From CAWBJP01 sp963789165 (GTDB lineage: Bacteria > Actinomycetota > Acidimicrobiia > IMCC26256 > BP-133): a DNA stretch of 64,000 bases. The stretch is from assembly GCA_963789165.1 (NCBI GenBank), contig CAWBJP010000004.1:62001-126000 (forward strand), in the 5' to 3' direction. Shown piece after piece: positions 35,236 to 43,449 of this stretch; the stretch's first letter is position 1; each line of letters opens with the position of its first letter. The position numbers and the translations under genes were made by a program. The notes below the pieces were generated by a model. The model was not told where the DNA came from. It saw only the letters and a list, made by a program, of their open reading frames with translations, and searched no databases.

Positions 35236-36006
35236 TCAGTGGTCGTGCTGGTCGCCGTTCGTGTGGTGGCCGTTCCCCGGCGCAGCCGAGGTCGTGGACT
35301 CCTGCTCGCCCTGGGACCACCACGGCGGGGCCCACTCGGGACGGGCACGGCCCCGGGATCCGCTGGCCGTGGCGCGGTGGGCGTCGTCGTAGTTCTCGGC
35401 CAGGTCGACCGTGGCCTCGTCCCGGCGGCCGGAATCCTCGTCGGCCCCGAGCCAGGCCTTGGCCTGCTCCACGAACGTGCCCGCCTTCGACAGGCAGTCG
35501 AGCACCGAACCCTCGATGACACGCAGGTGATCGACGCGCTCCTGGGCCGCCGTGACGATGTGCATGGCGTCGGTGCGGGCCTCGTTGACGACCTGGGCGG
35601 CGTCCGCTTCCGCCGCCGCTCGGCGGGCCTGTGCCTCCCGGCGGGCCTGCTCGAGGGTCTCCTCCGCCTCCACCTGGGCGGCCCGGGCGACCATCTCGGC
35701 CTCCTGGCGCAAGCGGGCGGCGGCGGCCCGGGCGTTGTCGATCTCGGCCTCCACCTCGGCCCGGATCCGCTGGACCTCCGCCTGGGCGTCGGCCTGGATG
35801 CGATCCGCCGTCTCCGACGCCATCTGCATCAGGCTCTTGAAGCCGCCGTCGACCTGGAGGAACACGTTCTCCGCCGCGGCCGCCCCGGCTGTCGCCTGGA
35901 TGGTGTCGCCGAGTTCCCTCAGGAACTCGTTGACGAGATCAATGTCGTAACCCTGACGTCGAAGGGGGAACTCCTTCGACCTGATGTCTTCTGGCCTCAG
36001 GTTCAT
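35236..36006 (-). CDS. DivIVA-domain protein
   Basis: Coiled-coil protein of 256 residues beginning MNLRPEDIRSKEFPLRRQGYDIDLVNEFL, the lipid-binding N-terminal DivIVA domain that senses curved membrane. Then follow long heptad stretches (AEVEAEIDNARAAAARLRQEAE and similar). The C-terminal 60 residues are acidic or disordered, ending with a His/Gly/Asn-rich tail. It is not beside ftsZ or the sepF group in this window, so it may be a paralogue rather than the polar-growth Wag31 protein. ATG at 36006 gives the exact family start. A hairpin follows the neighbouring hydrolase gene at 36054-36080. Confidence 0.88.
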   Translation of the reverse strand: MNLRPEDIRSKEFPLRRQGYDIDLVNEFLRELGDTIQATAGAAAAENVFLQVDGGFKSLMQMASETADRIQADAQAEVQRIRAEVEAEIDNARAAAARLRQEAEMVARAAQVEAEETLEQARREAQARRAAAEADAAQVVNEARTDAMHIVTAAQERVDHLRVIEGSVLDCLSKAGTFVEQAKAWLGADEDSGRRDEATVDLAENYDDAHRATASGSRGRARPEWAPPWWSQGEQESTTSAAPGNGHHTNGDQHDH

Positions 36007-36053
36007 GCACCCGCTATTCGGCGGAGCAAACGCACAATCCTGCCGGGAATCCT

Positions 36054-36080
36054 CCAAAAGCCCCGATCACCGGGTTTTGG
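36054..36080. terminator. Hairpin at the end of the alpha/beta hydrolase gene
   Basis: CCAAAA (36054-36059) and CCC pair with GGG and TTTTGG (36075-36080), with a bulged G and a short loop. It overlaps the 3' end of the hydrolase gene at 36067 and lies just before the divIVA-like promoter region. It could end the hydrolase transcript. No T-tract follows on the minus strand. Confidence 0.4.
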
Positions 36081-36939
36081 CGGTATTCGTCACGATGGCC
36101 TCGACCACCCGGTCCCAAATACCCGGGGGCAGGTCGTGGCCCATCCCGTCGATGATCATCAGCTCGGCGCCCGGAATGGCTTCGGCCGTGGCCCGGCCCC
36201 AGGACGGGCGCACCAGGGGGTCGGACCCGCCGTGGATGACCAGGGTAGGCACCTCGAGCTTGGCCAGGGCCGGCCTCCAGTCCCCCGAAGCGATGACGGC
36301 GCACAGCTGCCGGGCGGGCCCCACGGGATGGAAGCAGCGGTCATAGGCCAGCGCGGCGCGGGCCCGGATCAGGTCCTCGTCGACGGCGAAGCCGGGCGAG
36401 CCGACGAGCCGGGCCCCCTCCAGGGCCTGGGCCACGGCCTCCTCCCGCGACTGGGGCAGCGGCCGGAGGAGGGCGGCGTTCACCTCCGGCGAGGCCGGGT
36501 CGGAGGACATGTCCCCGGTGGGCGTCGACATGATCGAGCAGAGCGAGAGCACCCGGTCCGGGTGATGGATGGCGAGGTGCTGGGCGATCATCCCGCCCAT
36601 GGACACCCCCACCACATGCGCGGCACCGACCCCGAGGGTGTCGAGGACGCCGATCGCGTCGGCGGCCATGTCGACCAGCGTGTAGCTGGCCTGGGAGGTG
36701 TCGCCCTGAACGGCGGCGATCACGTCGGGCGGGGGGCCCTCGGTCTTGGTCGACAGCCCCACGTCCCGGTTGTCGAAGCGGATGACGTAGAAGCCCCGGC
36801 CGGCCAGCGTCTGGCAGAACTCGTCGGGCCAGTGGATGAGCTGGCCGCCGAGTCCCATGACCAGCAGGATCGTGGGAGCGCCCGGATCCCCGGTGGTGTC
36901 GTACTCGATGGTGACGCCGTTGACGGTGACGTTGGGCAT
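36067..36939 (-). CDS. Alpha/beta hydrolase (epoxide hydrolase/haloperoxidase-like)
   Basis: Cytosolic alpha/beta hydrolase of 290 residues. It opens MPNVTVNGVTIEYDTTGDPG, followed by ILLVMGLGGQLIHWP (oxyanion hole), RFDNRDVGLS, and the nucleophile elbow VGVSMGGMIAQ with Ser. Asp is in VIHGGSDPLV and His in MGHDLPPG. The RFDNRDVGLSTK motif is common in a large actinobacterial group annotated as alpha/beta hydrolases of unknown substrate. ATG at 36939 is the natural start. It is divergent from the methyltransferase gene across 57 bases. Confidence 0.9.
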   Translation of the reverse strand: MPNVTVNGVTIEYDTTGDPGAPTILLVMGLGGQLIHWPDEFCQTLAGRGFYVIRFDNRDVGLSTKTEGPPPDVIAAVQGDTSQASYTLVDMAADAIGVLDTLGVGAAHVVGVSMGGMIAQHLAIHHPDRVLSLCSIMSTPTGDMSSDPASPEVNAALLRPLPQSREEAVAQALEGARLVGSPGFAVDEDLIRARAALAYDRCFHPVGPARQLCAVIASGDWRPALAKLEVPTLVIHGGSDPLVRPSWGRATAEAIPGAELMIIDGMGHDLPPGIWDRVVEAIVTNTAKTR

Positions 36940-36996
36940 GGGTTCGACGTTACCGGCCTCCCCGGCCGGCTCGTCCACCGGCGGTACGCTGAGCTG

Positions 36997-38160
36997 GTGC
37001 CGAGTGTGGAGCCGGGGCCGGCCGGCGGGCTGACCCAGCTGCACGACGCTCTACGGGCCCGATCGGCCCGGCTGGCGGTGTCGTTCGTGGTCCGGGCCGG
37101 CGGGGAATCCCTGGCCGTGGGTGACGGCGCGCCGGCCTTCGAGCTGTCGATCCGCACCCCCGCAGGGATGGCGGCGGTCCTCTCGTTGCGGGAGCTGGCC
37201 ATCGCCGAGGCCTACATGGCGGGCGACATCGACTTCGACGGCGACCTCTTCGCCGCCATGACCCTGCGCGACGTGCTGGCCGACCGGGAGGTGTCGGTCA
37301 AGGCCTGGTCGTGGCTGAAGCCGATGCTGGTGGGCCGGCGGCGGTGCAACCCGGGGTGGATCGCCCACCACTACGACGCCGGCAACATCCAGCTCCTGGC
37401 CGCCGACCGCCACTGGCAGACCTACACGCCGGGCATCTACCACGCCGAGACGGAGACCATGGAGTGCGGCGCCACCCGCAAGCTGGAAGCCGCCTTCGAG
37501 GCGCTGCACCTCCGTCCGGGAGCGACGCTCCTCGACGTCGGCTGCGGCTGGGGTGGGTTCGTGCGCTTCTGCGCCGAGCGAGACGTCAAGGTCACCGCCA
37601 TCACCCTGTCCCGCCACCAGCTGGCCTTCACCCGGGAACGGCTGGCCGAAGAAAAGCTGGAAGCCGACGTGTCGTACCAGGACTTCTTCTCCTTCGACCC
37701 GCAGCGCCGCTTCGACGCCATCAGCCTCATGGGTGTCCTGGAGGACCTGTCCCGCTACTCGGCGGTGGCGCAACGACTGGCCCGCTGGGTGGAGCCCGAC
37801 GGACGGATCTACGCCGACTTCGCCTCCACAAGGGTGCCGTTCGGCATGTCCAGCTTCATCACCAAGTACATCTGGCCGGGGGAGTTCCGCATGGTCTACC
37901 TGCCCGCGCTCATGCGGGCCCTGGCCCGCTCATCCCTGGACGTGATGGAGATGCACAACGACCGCCGCAACTACCGGTGGTGGGTGACCAAGGTCCATGA
38001 CCGCTGGGTGGAGCAGCGGGAAGAGGTCCTCGCCGTGGCCGACGAGCGCACCTGGAGGATGTTCCGGCTGCTGCACGCCGGCGTGGTCGCCACCATGGAA
38101 GACAGCACCGAGCGCGCCACCGCCTACCGCCTGGTGCTTGCCCCCCGCCGGAGCAGCTGA
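36997..38160 (+). CDS. Cyclopropane-fatty-acyl-phospholipid synthase-like methyltransferase
   Basis: SAM-dependent methyltransferase that would add a methylene or methyl group to unsaturated acyl chains. The 387-residue protein has the SCP2-like N-terminal region (RARSARLAVSFVVR, then AEAYMAGDIDFDGDLF). The core follows, with HHYDAGN, YTPGIYHAETETMECG and motif I LLDVGCGWGGFVRF. The C-terminal part includes YADFAS...IWPGEF and MHNDRRNYRWW. This is the CfaA/Cma-type layout; branched 10-methyl or cyclopropane products are both known in actinobacteria. GTG at 36997 or GTG at 37006 can start it. No oxidoreductase partner of the tuberculostearate type sits next to it. Confidence 0.88.
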   Translation: MPSVEPGPAGGLTQLHDALRARSARLAVSFVVRAGGESLAVGDGAPAFELSIRTPAGMAAVLSLRELAIAEAYMAGDIDFDGDLFAAMTLRDVLADREVSVKAWSWLKPMLVGRRRCNPGWIAHHYDAGNIQLLAADRHWQTYTPGIYHAETETMECGATRKLEAAFEALHLRPGATLLDVGCGWGGFVRFCAERDVKVTAITLSRHQLAFTRERLAEEKLEADVSYQDFFSFDPQRRFDAISLMGVLEDLSRYSAVAQRLARWVEPDGRIYADFASTRVPFGMSSFITKYIWPGEFRMVYLPALMRALARSSLDVMEMHNDRRNYRWWVTKVHDRWVEQREEVLAVADERTWRMFRLLHAGVVATMEDSTERATAYRLVLAPRRSS

Positions 38161-38173
38161 CCCGCCCTGCGCG

Positions 38174-38503
38174 TCAGGACGGGCCGGTGCACTGCGGGCA
38201 CGAGCACCAGGCCAGCATCAGGCTCCAGGTGTAGATGCCGGTGTCGTGGCCGTCGTTCCAGTGCAGCTGGAGGCCGTAGTTGCCCACCAGTTCGGCGGCT
38301 TCCACCCGTAGCTCGCCCGCCGGGCCGAGGGGCGACCAGGCCGGCCGCCCCCGGTCCCGGAAACCCCGGCACTCGGCGCAGGGACAGTTGCGCCGCAGCT
38401 CCTCGAGGCCGAACTCGCTTACGTGGCCGTCGACCCAGGTCAGGGTGACGGACCGGGCCCGATCCACGTCGACGCCCTCGGGGGCGGCAGTCGGCTCCTC
38501 CAT
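38174..38503 (-). CDS. DUF971/gamma-butyrobetaine hydroxylase-like N-terminal domain protein
   Basis: A 109-residue stand-alone domain. RSVTLTWVDGHVSEFGLEELRRNCPCAECRG and LQLHWNDGHDTGIYTWSLML are typical of DUF971, the zinc-binding domain found at the N-terminus of gamma-butyrobetaine hydroxylases and alone next to Fe-S assembly genes. Cys occurs in CPCAEC and again in CSCPQC near the end, so a metal site is likely. ATG at 38503 (MEEPTAAPEG) is used; the open frame continues upstream without homology. The role of the stand-alone form is not established. It is convergent with the methyltransferase gene. Confidence 0.85.
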   Translation of the reverse strand: MEEPTAAPEGVDVDRARSVTLTWVDGHVSEFGLEELRRNCPCAECRGFRDRGRPAWSPLGPAGELRVEAAELVGNYGLQLHWNDGHDTGIYTWSLMLAWCSCPQCTGPS

Positions 38504-38529
38504 CCCATCGACCGTAACCGGCCCCGGGG

Positions 38530-38973
38530 CTACAGGGGGGCGGTGAGCTCCAACTGGATGCCGTCGGGATCCTTGAAGGGCAGGAGGGCGATGCCGAAGG
38601 GGGGGAGATCCGTGATCCCCCCGTTGGGAATCCCCCACTCGTCCAGTTGGGCCTGGGCCGCCTCGAGTTCGGCCTTGCTGCCGACATTGAAGCTCAGGTG
38701 GTCGAGCCCGACGCGGAAAGGGTCGAACGAGTCCTTGGCCTCACGACGCTCCGGGTCGGTCGGCCGCAGCCCCATGATGAAGCCGGCGTTGGCCAGCACG
38801 ATGCCGCCCTGAAGATTCTCGACCAGCAGCTGGTAGTTGGGATCGTCCTCCGGGGGCAGGGTGTCCATCGCCACCTGGAAACCCAACAGCTCGGTGTAGA
38901 AGGCCTTCGAGCGTTCCAGATCGTTGACGGTCAAGCGGAGGTGGTGAGGCGGTCCGACGGTCAGCTGTGCCAC
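38530..38973 (-). CDS. Glyoxalase/bleomycin resistance (VOC) family protein
   Basis: Metal-dependent VOC protein of 147 residues with two beta-alpha-beta-beta-beta modules. Module one is HLRLTVNDLERSKAFYTELLGF and module two LDHLSFNVGSKAELEAAQAQL with FKDPDGIQLEL. Possible metal ligands are His in PPHHLRL, His in LDHLSF and Glu in IQLEL. GTG at 38971-38973 is chosen because AAAGGAG lies ideally upstream; a longer frame exists. Substrate is unknown. It follows the ATP-grasp gene's 3' end at 39017 by 43 bases on the same strand. Confidence 0.85.
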   Translation of the reverse strand: MAQLTVGPPHHLRLTVNDLERSKAFYTELLGFQVAMDTLPPEDDPNYQLLVENLQGGIVLANAGFIMGLRPTDPERREAKDSFDPFRVGLDHLSFNVGSKAELEAAQAQLDEWGIPNGGITDLPPFGIALLPFKDPDGIQLELTAPL

Positions 38974-39016
38974 GACGGCTCCTTTCGCCCAGGAGCGCCG
39001 ATCATGCGACCCGCAC

Positions 39017-40018
39017 CTAGTGCTTGTCCAGCTTGGCGGCCAGGGCGTCGATGACACCGGCGGCGAAGTCGACACCGCCGAACTCGCCCGCGCTGCCCAG
39101 GCCCCCGGGGCTGAACACGTTCACCTCCATGAGCTTGTCGCCCACGATGTCGATGCCGGCCAGGAACATCCCGTCCTCCACAAGCTTGGGCCCCACTGCT
39201 TCGGCCAGGGCGAGGACGGTGTCGTCCACTTCGGCGGGGGCCGACGTGCCTCCGGCGCTCATGTTGGAGCGGTCGTCGCCCTCGGGTGGGACCCGCCGGA
39301 AGGCGGCGTAGTGGCCGTCCACCTCGAGCGGCCGGCCGTCCATCAGGAACAGGCGCATGTCCCCATCGCTGGCTGCGGGGAGGTACTCCTGGGCCACGAC
39401 GTAACCGTCGCGGGCCACCGCCTCGATCATCTGGCTCAGATTGCCCTCTTCGGCGGGAGTGACGACGAAGACCGATTGACCGCCCGAACCCTGCAGCGGT
39501 TTGAGGACGGCCCGGCCGCCGCGGTCGGTGACGAACTGCTTGGCCTCGTCAGGGTCCCTCGTCACCAGGGTCTCGGGCCGGACCGAGGTCGGAAACGTCT
39601 GGAAATAGAGCTTGGTCAAGGCCCGGGACAGCCCCACCGGGTCGTTGAGGACCAGGACTCCCTGCCGGGCGGCGAGCTCGCCGAAGATGATCCCCGTGGC
39701 CTGCGCCCAGGGCCGGATCAGGTAGTCGTCGGCCGGATCGTTGCGGAGCATGAGGATGTCGAGGTCACCGACGGGGATCCGCTCCGGAGCGTTGTGCTCG
39801 GACTGGATGGCCGCCAGGAAATCTTCGAGGTCGGCCCCGGTCACCTTCGGAGCCCGGCGGGCCCGGGCCCGGACCGCCTCGTCGGGGTCGTAGGCGAAGT
39901 CGTCGCTCCCCAGGTACCAGACGTCGTGCCCCAGGCCCACCGCGGCCCGGGCCAGACGGGTGGTCGTGTACTGGCCCTTCTCGGTGGCCACGTCGTTGAC
40001 GAAGAATCCGAGCTTCAC
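39017..40018 (-). CDS. Glutathione synthetase-like ATP-grasp ligase
   Basis: ATP-grasp ligase of 333 residues resembling GshB. It has the N-terminal Rossmann-type start MKLGFFVNDVATEKGQYTTTRLA and LNDPVGLSRALTKLYFQTFP. The ATP-binding part is GGRAVLKPLQGSGGQSVFVV, and the metal ligands lie in GIDIVGDKLMEVNVFSPGG. Actinobacteria normally make mycothiol, and no gamma-glutamylcysteine ligase is present here, so ordinary glutathione synthesis is doubtful. The start GTG (40016-40018) overlaps the QEGLA gene stop as GTGA. It is the last gene of a three-gene run with the metallopeptidase and N-formylglutamate amidohydrolase, which suggests it ligates an amino-acid-like product of that pathway. Confidence 0.88.
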   Translation of the reverse strand: MKLGFFVNDVATEKGQYTTTRLARAAVGLGHDVWYLGSDDFAYDPDEAVRARARRAPKVTGADLEDFLAAIQSEHNAPERIPVGDLDILMLRNDPADDYLIRPWAQATGIIFGELAARQGVLVLNDPVGLSRALTKLYFQTFPTSVRPETLVTRDPDEAKQFVTDRGGRAVLKPLQGSGGQSVFVVTPAEEGNLSQMIEAVARDGYVVAQEYLPAASDGDMRLFLMDGRPLEVDGHYAAFRRVPPEGDDRSNMSAGGTSAPAEVDDTVLALAEAVGPKLVEDGMFLAGIDIVGDKLMEVNVFSPGGLGSAGEFGGVDFAAGVIDALAAKLDKH

Positions 40019-41202
40019 CCGCAGGCATCCCGCCAGAGCGCATCGAGACTGAGCCCGGAACTCAGCCGGGCCAGGCCTTCACCGGCCCGGGGATGGGACA
40101 GCCACCGGGGCCGGAGGGGGGGCGGTCGCAACCGCCCGCAACCCGTCAGCTCCTCCACCACGGGAACGTGCAGCAGGTCGAGCTTGCCCACCAGCAGCGG
40201 TTCGATGGAACCGCCGGTCCCCAGGTGGGACAGGAGCCGTTCCAGCCCCCGCAGGTAGATGGCGTCCTTGGTGAGGCCGCCGGAGCGGTAGACACGCATC
40301 ACGACCCGGAAGGTGGGCCCGGGCGGGAAGCCGTGCTGCCGGCGGAGCCGGTGGAAGGCTTCGGCGAAGGAGTCGCCGGCCAACAGCCGGTCGACGGCCA
40401 CCACCCGGGCGGCAAGCAGCGCCAGACGGGAGGCGGTGAGACCGCCGACGAGGAACTCGGCCAGAACGGCGAGGCCTTCCTGGGTCTCGTCGGCGCCGGG
40501 CAGTCCAACCTGGAACAGGCCCAGCGGCTGGACCCGGCCGTTCTCGTGGGTGACGACATGGGTACCGACCTCGTGGTGGATGAGGGCCTCCACCCGCGCC
40601 GGCTCCAACGCCAGACGCCGGCCCACCAGGAGCTGGCCGTCCGACACCATCACTCCGGGGAGGTCGTCGCGTATGGCCACGGTGGCGTGCATGGAGGTCC
40701 ACTGACGGCGGTAGCGGGCGATCTCCTCGCCGGCCCGGCGGGCAAAGGCGAGGGCGCCGACGGGGGCCGTCGGTTCGCCGGGGGGCGCCTTCTGGGCGCA
40801 ATCCAGCAGATCCTCGGCGGCGGCGACCAGTTCAGGTTCCACCCCGCCGTACAGCTCGAGACTGGTGCCCAGGAAGGCACCGGTGTTCCGCTGCTCGACC
40901 AACCGGAGCTCGCACTCCAGCTCCCGGCACTTGGCCTCGAACAGGGCGGACAGAGTCGCGTCCTCCACTTCGGCCACGGGCAGGGCGGCGAGACGGTGGC
41001 GTAGGGCGGCCGGATCGATGGTCAGCGGGCGGTAGCGGAAGGCGGGCTCCTCCCGGCACCCGCCGGCCCGGAATGCCACCCGGGCGTCCTCCACATCAAC
41101 CGGGGTGACGTCGATCAGATGGTCGAAGGCGCAGGCCACCTCGACGAGACCGCGGTCGACCTCGGCTGCCACCGCCGGCAGGCTCGTCTCCGATTTCAGC
41201 AA
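40015..41202 (-). CDS. QEGLA-motif metallopeptidase-like protein (DUF1704)
   Basis: Member of the family named flavohemoglobin expression-modulating QEGLA motif protein. The 395-residue chain has HHEVGTHVVTHENG (HExxxH-type zinc site), the hallmark TQEGLAVLAEFL and KDAIYLRGLERL. This fold is that of a tubulin-tyrosine carboxypeptidase (MATCAP)-like gluzincin, so peptidase activity is plausible. The start is probably TTG at 41200-41202, overlapping the upstream stop by seven bases, with GGGAG upstream. A CTG at 41199 would instead give a CTGA overlap. It is flanked on both sides by overlapping genes (formylglutamate amidohydrolase and ATP-grasp), an arrangement that recurs for this family. Confidence 0.87.
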   Translation of the reverse strand: MLKSETSLPAVAAEVDRGLVEVACAFDHLIDVTPVDVEDARVAFRAGGCREEPAFRYRPLTIDPAALRHRLAALPVAEVEDATLSALFEAKCRELECELRLVEQRNTGAFLGTSLELYGGVEPELVAAAEDLLDCAQKAPPGEPTAPVGALAFARRAGEEIARYRRQWTSMHATVAIRDDLPGVMVSDGQLLVGRRLALEPARVEALIHHEVGTHVVTHENGRVQPLGLFQVGLPGADETQEGLAVLAEFLVGGLTASRLALLAARVVAVDRLLAGDSFAEAFHRLRRQHGFPPGPTFRVVMRVYRSGGLTKDAIYLRGLERLLSHLGTGGSIEPLLVGKLDLLHVPVVEELTGCGRLRPPPLRPRWLSHPRAGEGLARLSSGLSLDALWRDACG

Positions 41203-41966
41203 GCTTCCAGCTCCCCCGTCACTCCAGGCACGGTGGCGGCGAGGGCACGGCCCACCGCTTCCCACACCGGCTGGTCGAGCCGGCCGGTGTGCCCATCCAT
41301 GAAGAACTTCTTGACCTCGACGGCCAGCCCGCACCCCGTCTCCGGAAAGGTCTCGTGGACCCAGCGCACCAGGTGCCCACCTTTGAACCGCACGTTCTCG
41401 GCGACATCGAGGTACCGCCCGGCGACGGGCTCGGCGGCCACATCGGCCAGAAACCGCTCCACGACCGGTCCCCACCGGTCACGGTCCAGGGGGCCGGTCC
41501 CCAGGTTGATCTCCGGCTCCTCGGCCGCCGACCATCCGGTCCCCGGCCTCCCGGGGTTGTAGCTGTGGAGGTCGTAGACGACGAACCGCCCATGACGCGC
41601 CTCGAGGCGGCGCAGCACCTGCTCCAGCTCGGCGTAGAACGCGTCGTGGAGACGACGCGAGGTCTCGACCAGCTCTTCCGGTGGTGTCCGCTTCCAGCAG
41701 CGCAGCCCCCAGGCGTCGTCCGGCTCCAGATAGACGGCGTGGGGGCGGGACCGGTTGAGGTCGACCTCGAAACGGGAGCGGTGCACCACCAGGCGTGTCG
41801 GCGCCAGGACCGTCCAGCCCCCCGTGTGGGGGTCCTCCTCCCAGAGCCGGGTGACATCGTCCACGGCGAGCAGGGCCGCCACTTCGGGGCGGACGTCATG
41901 ACCGGCATGGACGGCGCAGGCCACCACCGGCCCGGCCCCTTCCACCTTCTCCCAGGCCTCCATCAT
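41196..41966 (-). CDS. N-formylglutamate amidohydrolase family protein
   Basis: Zinc hydrolase that in histidine breakdown removes formate from N-formylglutamate. The 256-residue product has VVACAVHAGHDVRPEV, RSRFEVDLNRSRPHAVY, VVYDLHSYNPGR and FPETGCGLAVEVKKFFMDG, the family core in which His, Glu and Asp bind zinc. No hut genes are nearby, so the role is probably in the pathway of the two downstream genes, with which it overlaps, rather than histidine use. Start is ATG at 41966 or the next ATG; GAAGAGG lies upstream. It is divergent from the sigma-factor gene at 78 bases. Confidence 0.87.
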   Translation of the reverse strand: MMEAWEKVEGAGPVVACAVHAGHDVRPEVAALLAVDDVTRLWEEDPHTGGWTVLAPTRLVVHRSRFEVDLNRSRPHAVYLEPDDAWGLRCWKRTPPEELVETSRRLHDAFYAELEQVLRRLEARHGRFVVYDLHSYNPGRPGTGWSAAEEPEINLGTGPLDRDRWGPVVERFLADVAAEPVAGRYLDVAENVRFKGGHLVRWVHETFPETGCGLAVEVKKFFMDGHTGRLDQPVWEAVGRALAATVPGVTGELEAC

Positions 41967-42044
41967 CACCTCTTCCCCACAAGCGCAGCTCCGGCAAACG
42001 GCAGCGCGGGTGACCCTCGCCGTTGTGGGGTAGGAGAACGACCC

Positions 42045-42914
42045 ATGAGCGAGGAGATCGCCGCGCTCCGCTTTCGCAACGACGAGCTTGTCGATGCCAC
42101 CACCGACGCCACCCGGCTGACCGTCGACGGCACGGCCAGTCACCCTCTCCTGACTGCCGACCAGGAGATCCAGCTGGCCCAACAGATCGAGGCCGGTGAT
42201 CGGGAGGCCCGCCAACAGATGATCAGTGCGAATCTCCGGCTGGTGGTCTCGATCGCCCGGCGCTACAAGGGCCGGGGGGTCGCCCGGCTCGATCTCGTCC
42301 AGGAAGGGATCCTGGGCCTCATGATGGCGGTGGACCGCTTCGACTGGCGGCGCGGCTTCCGGCTGTCGACGTTTGCCAGCTGGTGGATCCACAACTCTCT
42401 GCGCAACGCCATCGCGCTCCAGGGCCGCGCCATCCGCATCCCGCCTGATGTTTCTCGCCAGGAACGCCGGCTCCGCCTGGTGGAGGAGGAACTGAGGGAG
42501 CGTCTTGGCCGCGCTCCCCGGGACGAGGAGATCATCGAGGCCGCCGGATGCTCGGCGCGGGTGCTGCGCTCCCTCCATCAAAGCCGGCGGACGGTCCTCA
42601 GTCTGGACGGGCCCGTCCTGGGAGACGACCGTCCCCTCATCGATCTGGTGGCCGCCGAAGAGGAGCCTTTCGAGGAGACGGTCGAGCTCAGCTTCAGCCA
42701 TGACAGCCTGCGTCAGGCCCTCGACACGCTCCCGGAGCCGGAGCGCCGGGTGCTCGAGCTGCGCTACGGCATCGGTTGCGGCGAGGGGGACACGCTCCGC
42801 GCGGTGGGCCGGAAGCTCAATCTCAGCGGCGAGCGGGTGCGCCAGATCGAGCGTCGTGCCCTCCAGCGCCTCGCCTTGCGCCGGGAGATCCAAGCTCTGC
42901 GGGTGACGGCCTGA
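42045..42914 (+). CDS. Sigma-70 family RNA polymerase sigma factor (group 2-like)
   Basis: A 289-residue sigma factor. Region 1.2/2.1 begins HPLLTADQEIQLAQQIEAGD. Region 2.2-2.4 is SANLRLVVSIARRYKGRGVARLDLVQEGILGLMMAVDRFDWRRGFRLSTFASWWIHNSLRNAI. Region 3 follows with RIPPDVSRQERRL and region 4.2 with GSGERVRQIERRALQRL-like sequence (LSGERVRQIERRALQRL). The length and the absence of a long N-terminal extension fit a non-essential group 2 (SigB/HrdB-related) factor. The DNA-contact residues of region 2.4 resemble the primary sigma, so promoters should be house-keeping-like. ATG at 42045 follows TAGGAG. No anti-sigma gene is next to it. Confidence 0.92.
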   Translation: MSEEIAALRFRNDELVDATTDATRLTVDGTASHPLLTADQEIQLAQQIEAGDREARQQMISANLRLVVSIARRYKGRGVARLDLVQEGILGLMMAVDRFDWRRGFRLSTFASWWIHNSLRNAIALQGRAIRIPPDVSRQERRLRLVEEELRERLGRAPRDEEIIEAAGCSARVLRSLHQSRRTVLSLDGPVLGDDRPLIDLVAAEEEPFEETVELSFSHDSLRQALDTLPEPERRVLELRYGIGCGEGDTLRAVGRKLNLSGERVRQIERRALQRLALRREIQALRVTA

Positions 42915-42970
42915 ACCAGGCCCCCGGCCAGGCGGCACACTGTCGAGGCCAACCTGACCAGGAGGAACCG

Positions 42971-43426
42971 ATGAGCCGGCGCGACCAGATCCGCATGACG
43001 GATGGCGAAGTGGCCAGGTTCCTGGAGGAGAACTCGACCATGACGTTGGCCACCATCGGTTCCGACGGCCGGCCTCATCTCACGGCCATGTGGTACGGCC
43101 TGGCCGGCGGCCACGTCGTGTTCTGGTCCTACCGCCCCGCCCAGAAGATCGTGAACCTCCGCCGCGACCCGCGCCTCTCCGTCCTGATCGAAGACGGCGC
43201 CACCTACGGCGAGCTGCGCGGCGTCTCCATCAGCGGCACCGGCGCCATCCTCGAGGACCCGGACGACGTGCTGGCCATCGGCCAGCTCCTGCTGGAACGC
43301 CAGGATCCGGGGTTCGAGGCGGCCGCTTCGGCGGCGGCCGCCACCGCCCCCAAGCGGGTGGCGGTGCGGATCGACGCCGAACGGGTCACCTCCTGGGACC
43401 ACCGCAAGCTCGGCGGCGGCTACTGA
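42971..43426 (+). CDS. PPOX-class F420-dependent/FMN oxidoreductase
   Basis: Split-barrel flavin or F420-binding protein of 151 residues. It reads MSRRDQIRMTDGEVARFLEENSTMTLATIGSDGRPHLTAMWYGLAGGHVVFWSYRPAQKIVNLRRDPRLSVL, then a beta-rich half. The TLATIGSDGRPH segment is the family signature, and actinobacterial members of this length commonly use F420. Substrate cannot be told. ATG at 42971 after AGGAGG is certain. It lies 56 bases after the sigma-factor stop and may be co-transcribed. Confidence 0.9.
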   Translation: MSRRDQIRMTDGEVARFLEENSTMTLATIGSDGRPHLTAMWYGLAGGHVVFWSYRPAQKIVNLRRDPRLSVLIEDGATYGELRGVSISGTGAILEDPDDVLAIGQLLLERQDPGFEAAASAAAATAPKRVAVRIDAERVTSWDHRKLGGGY

Positions 43427-43449
43427 GCTGACGCGGAGACGGCCCGGCG

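Noticed and set aside
35107..36996. Extension of the methyltransferase frame about 630 codons upstream
   Set aside because: The extension is antisense to the DivIVA and hydrolase genes; homology starts at 36997.
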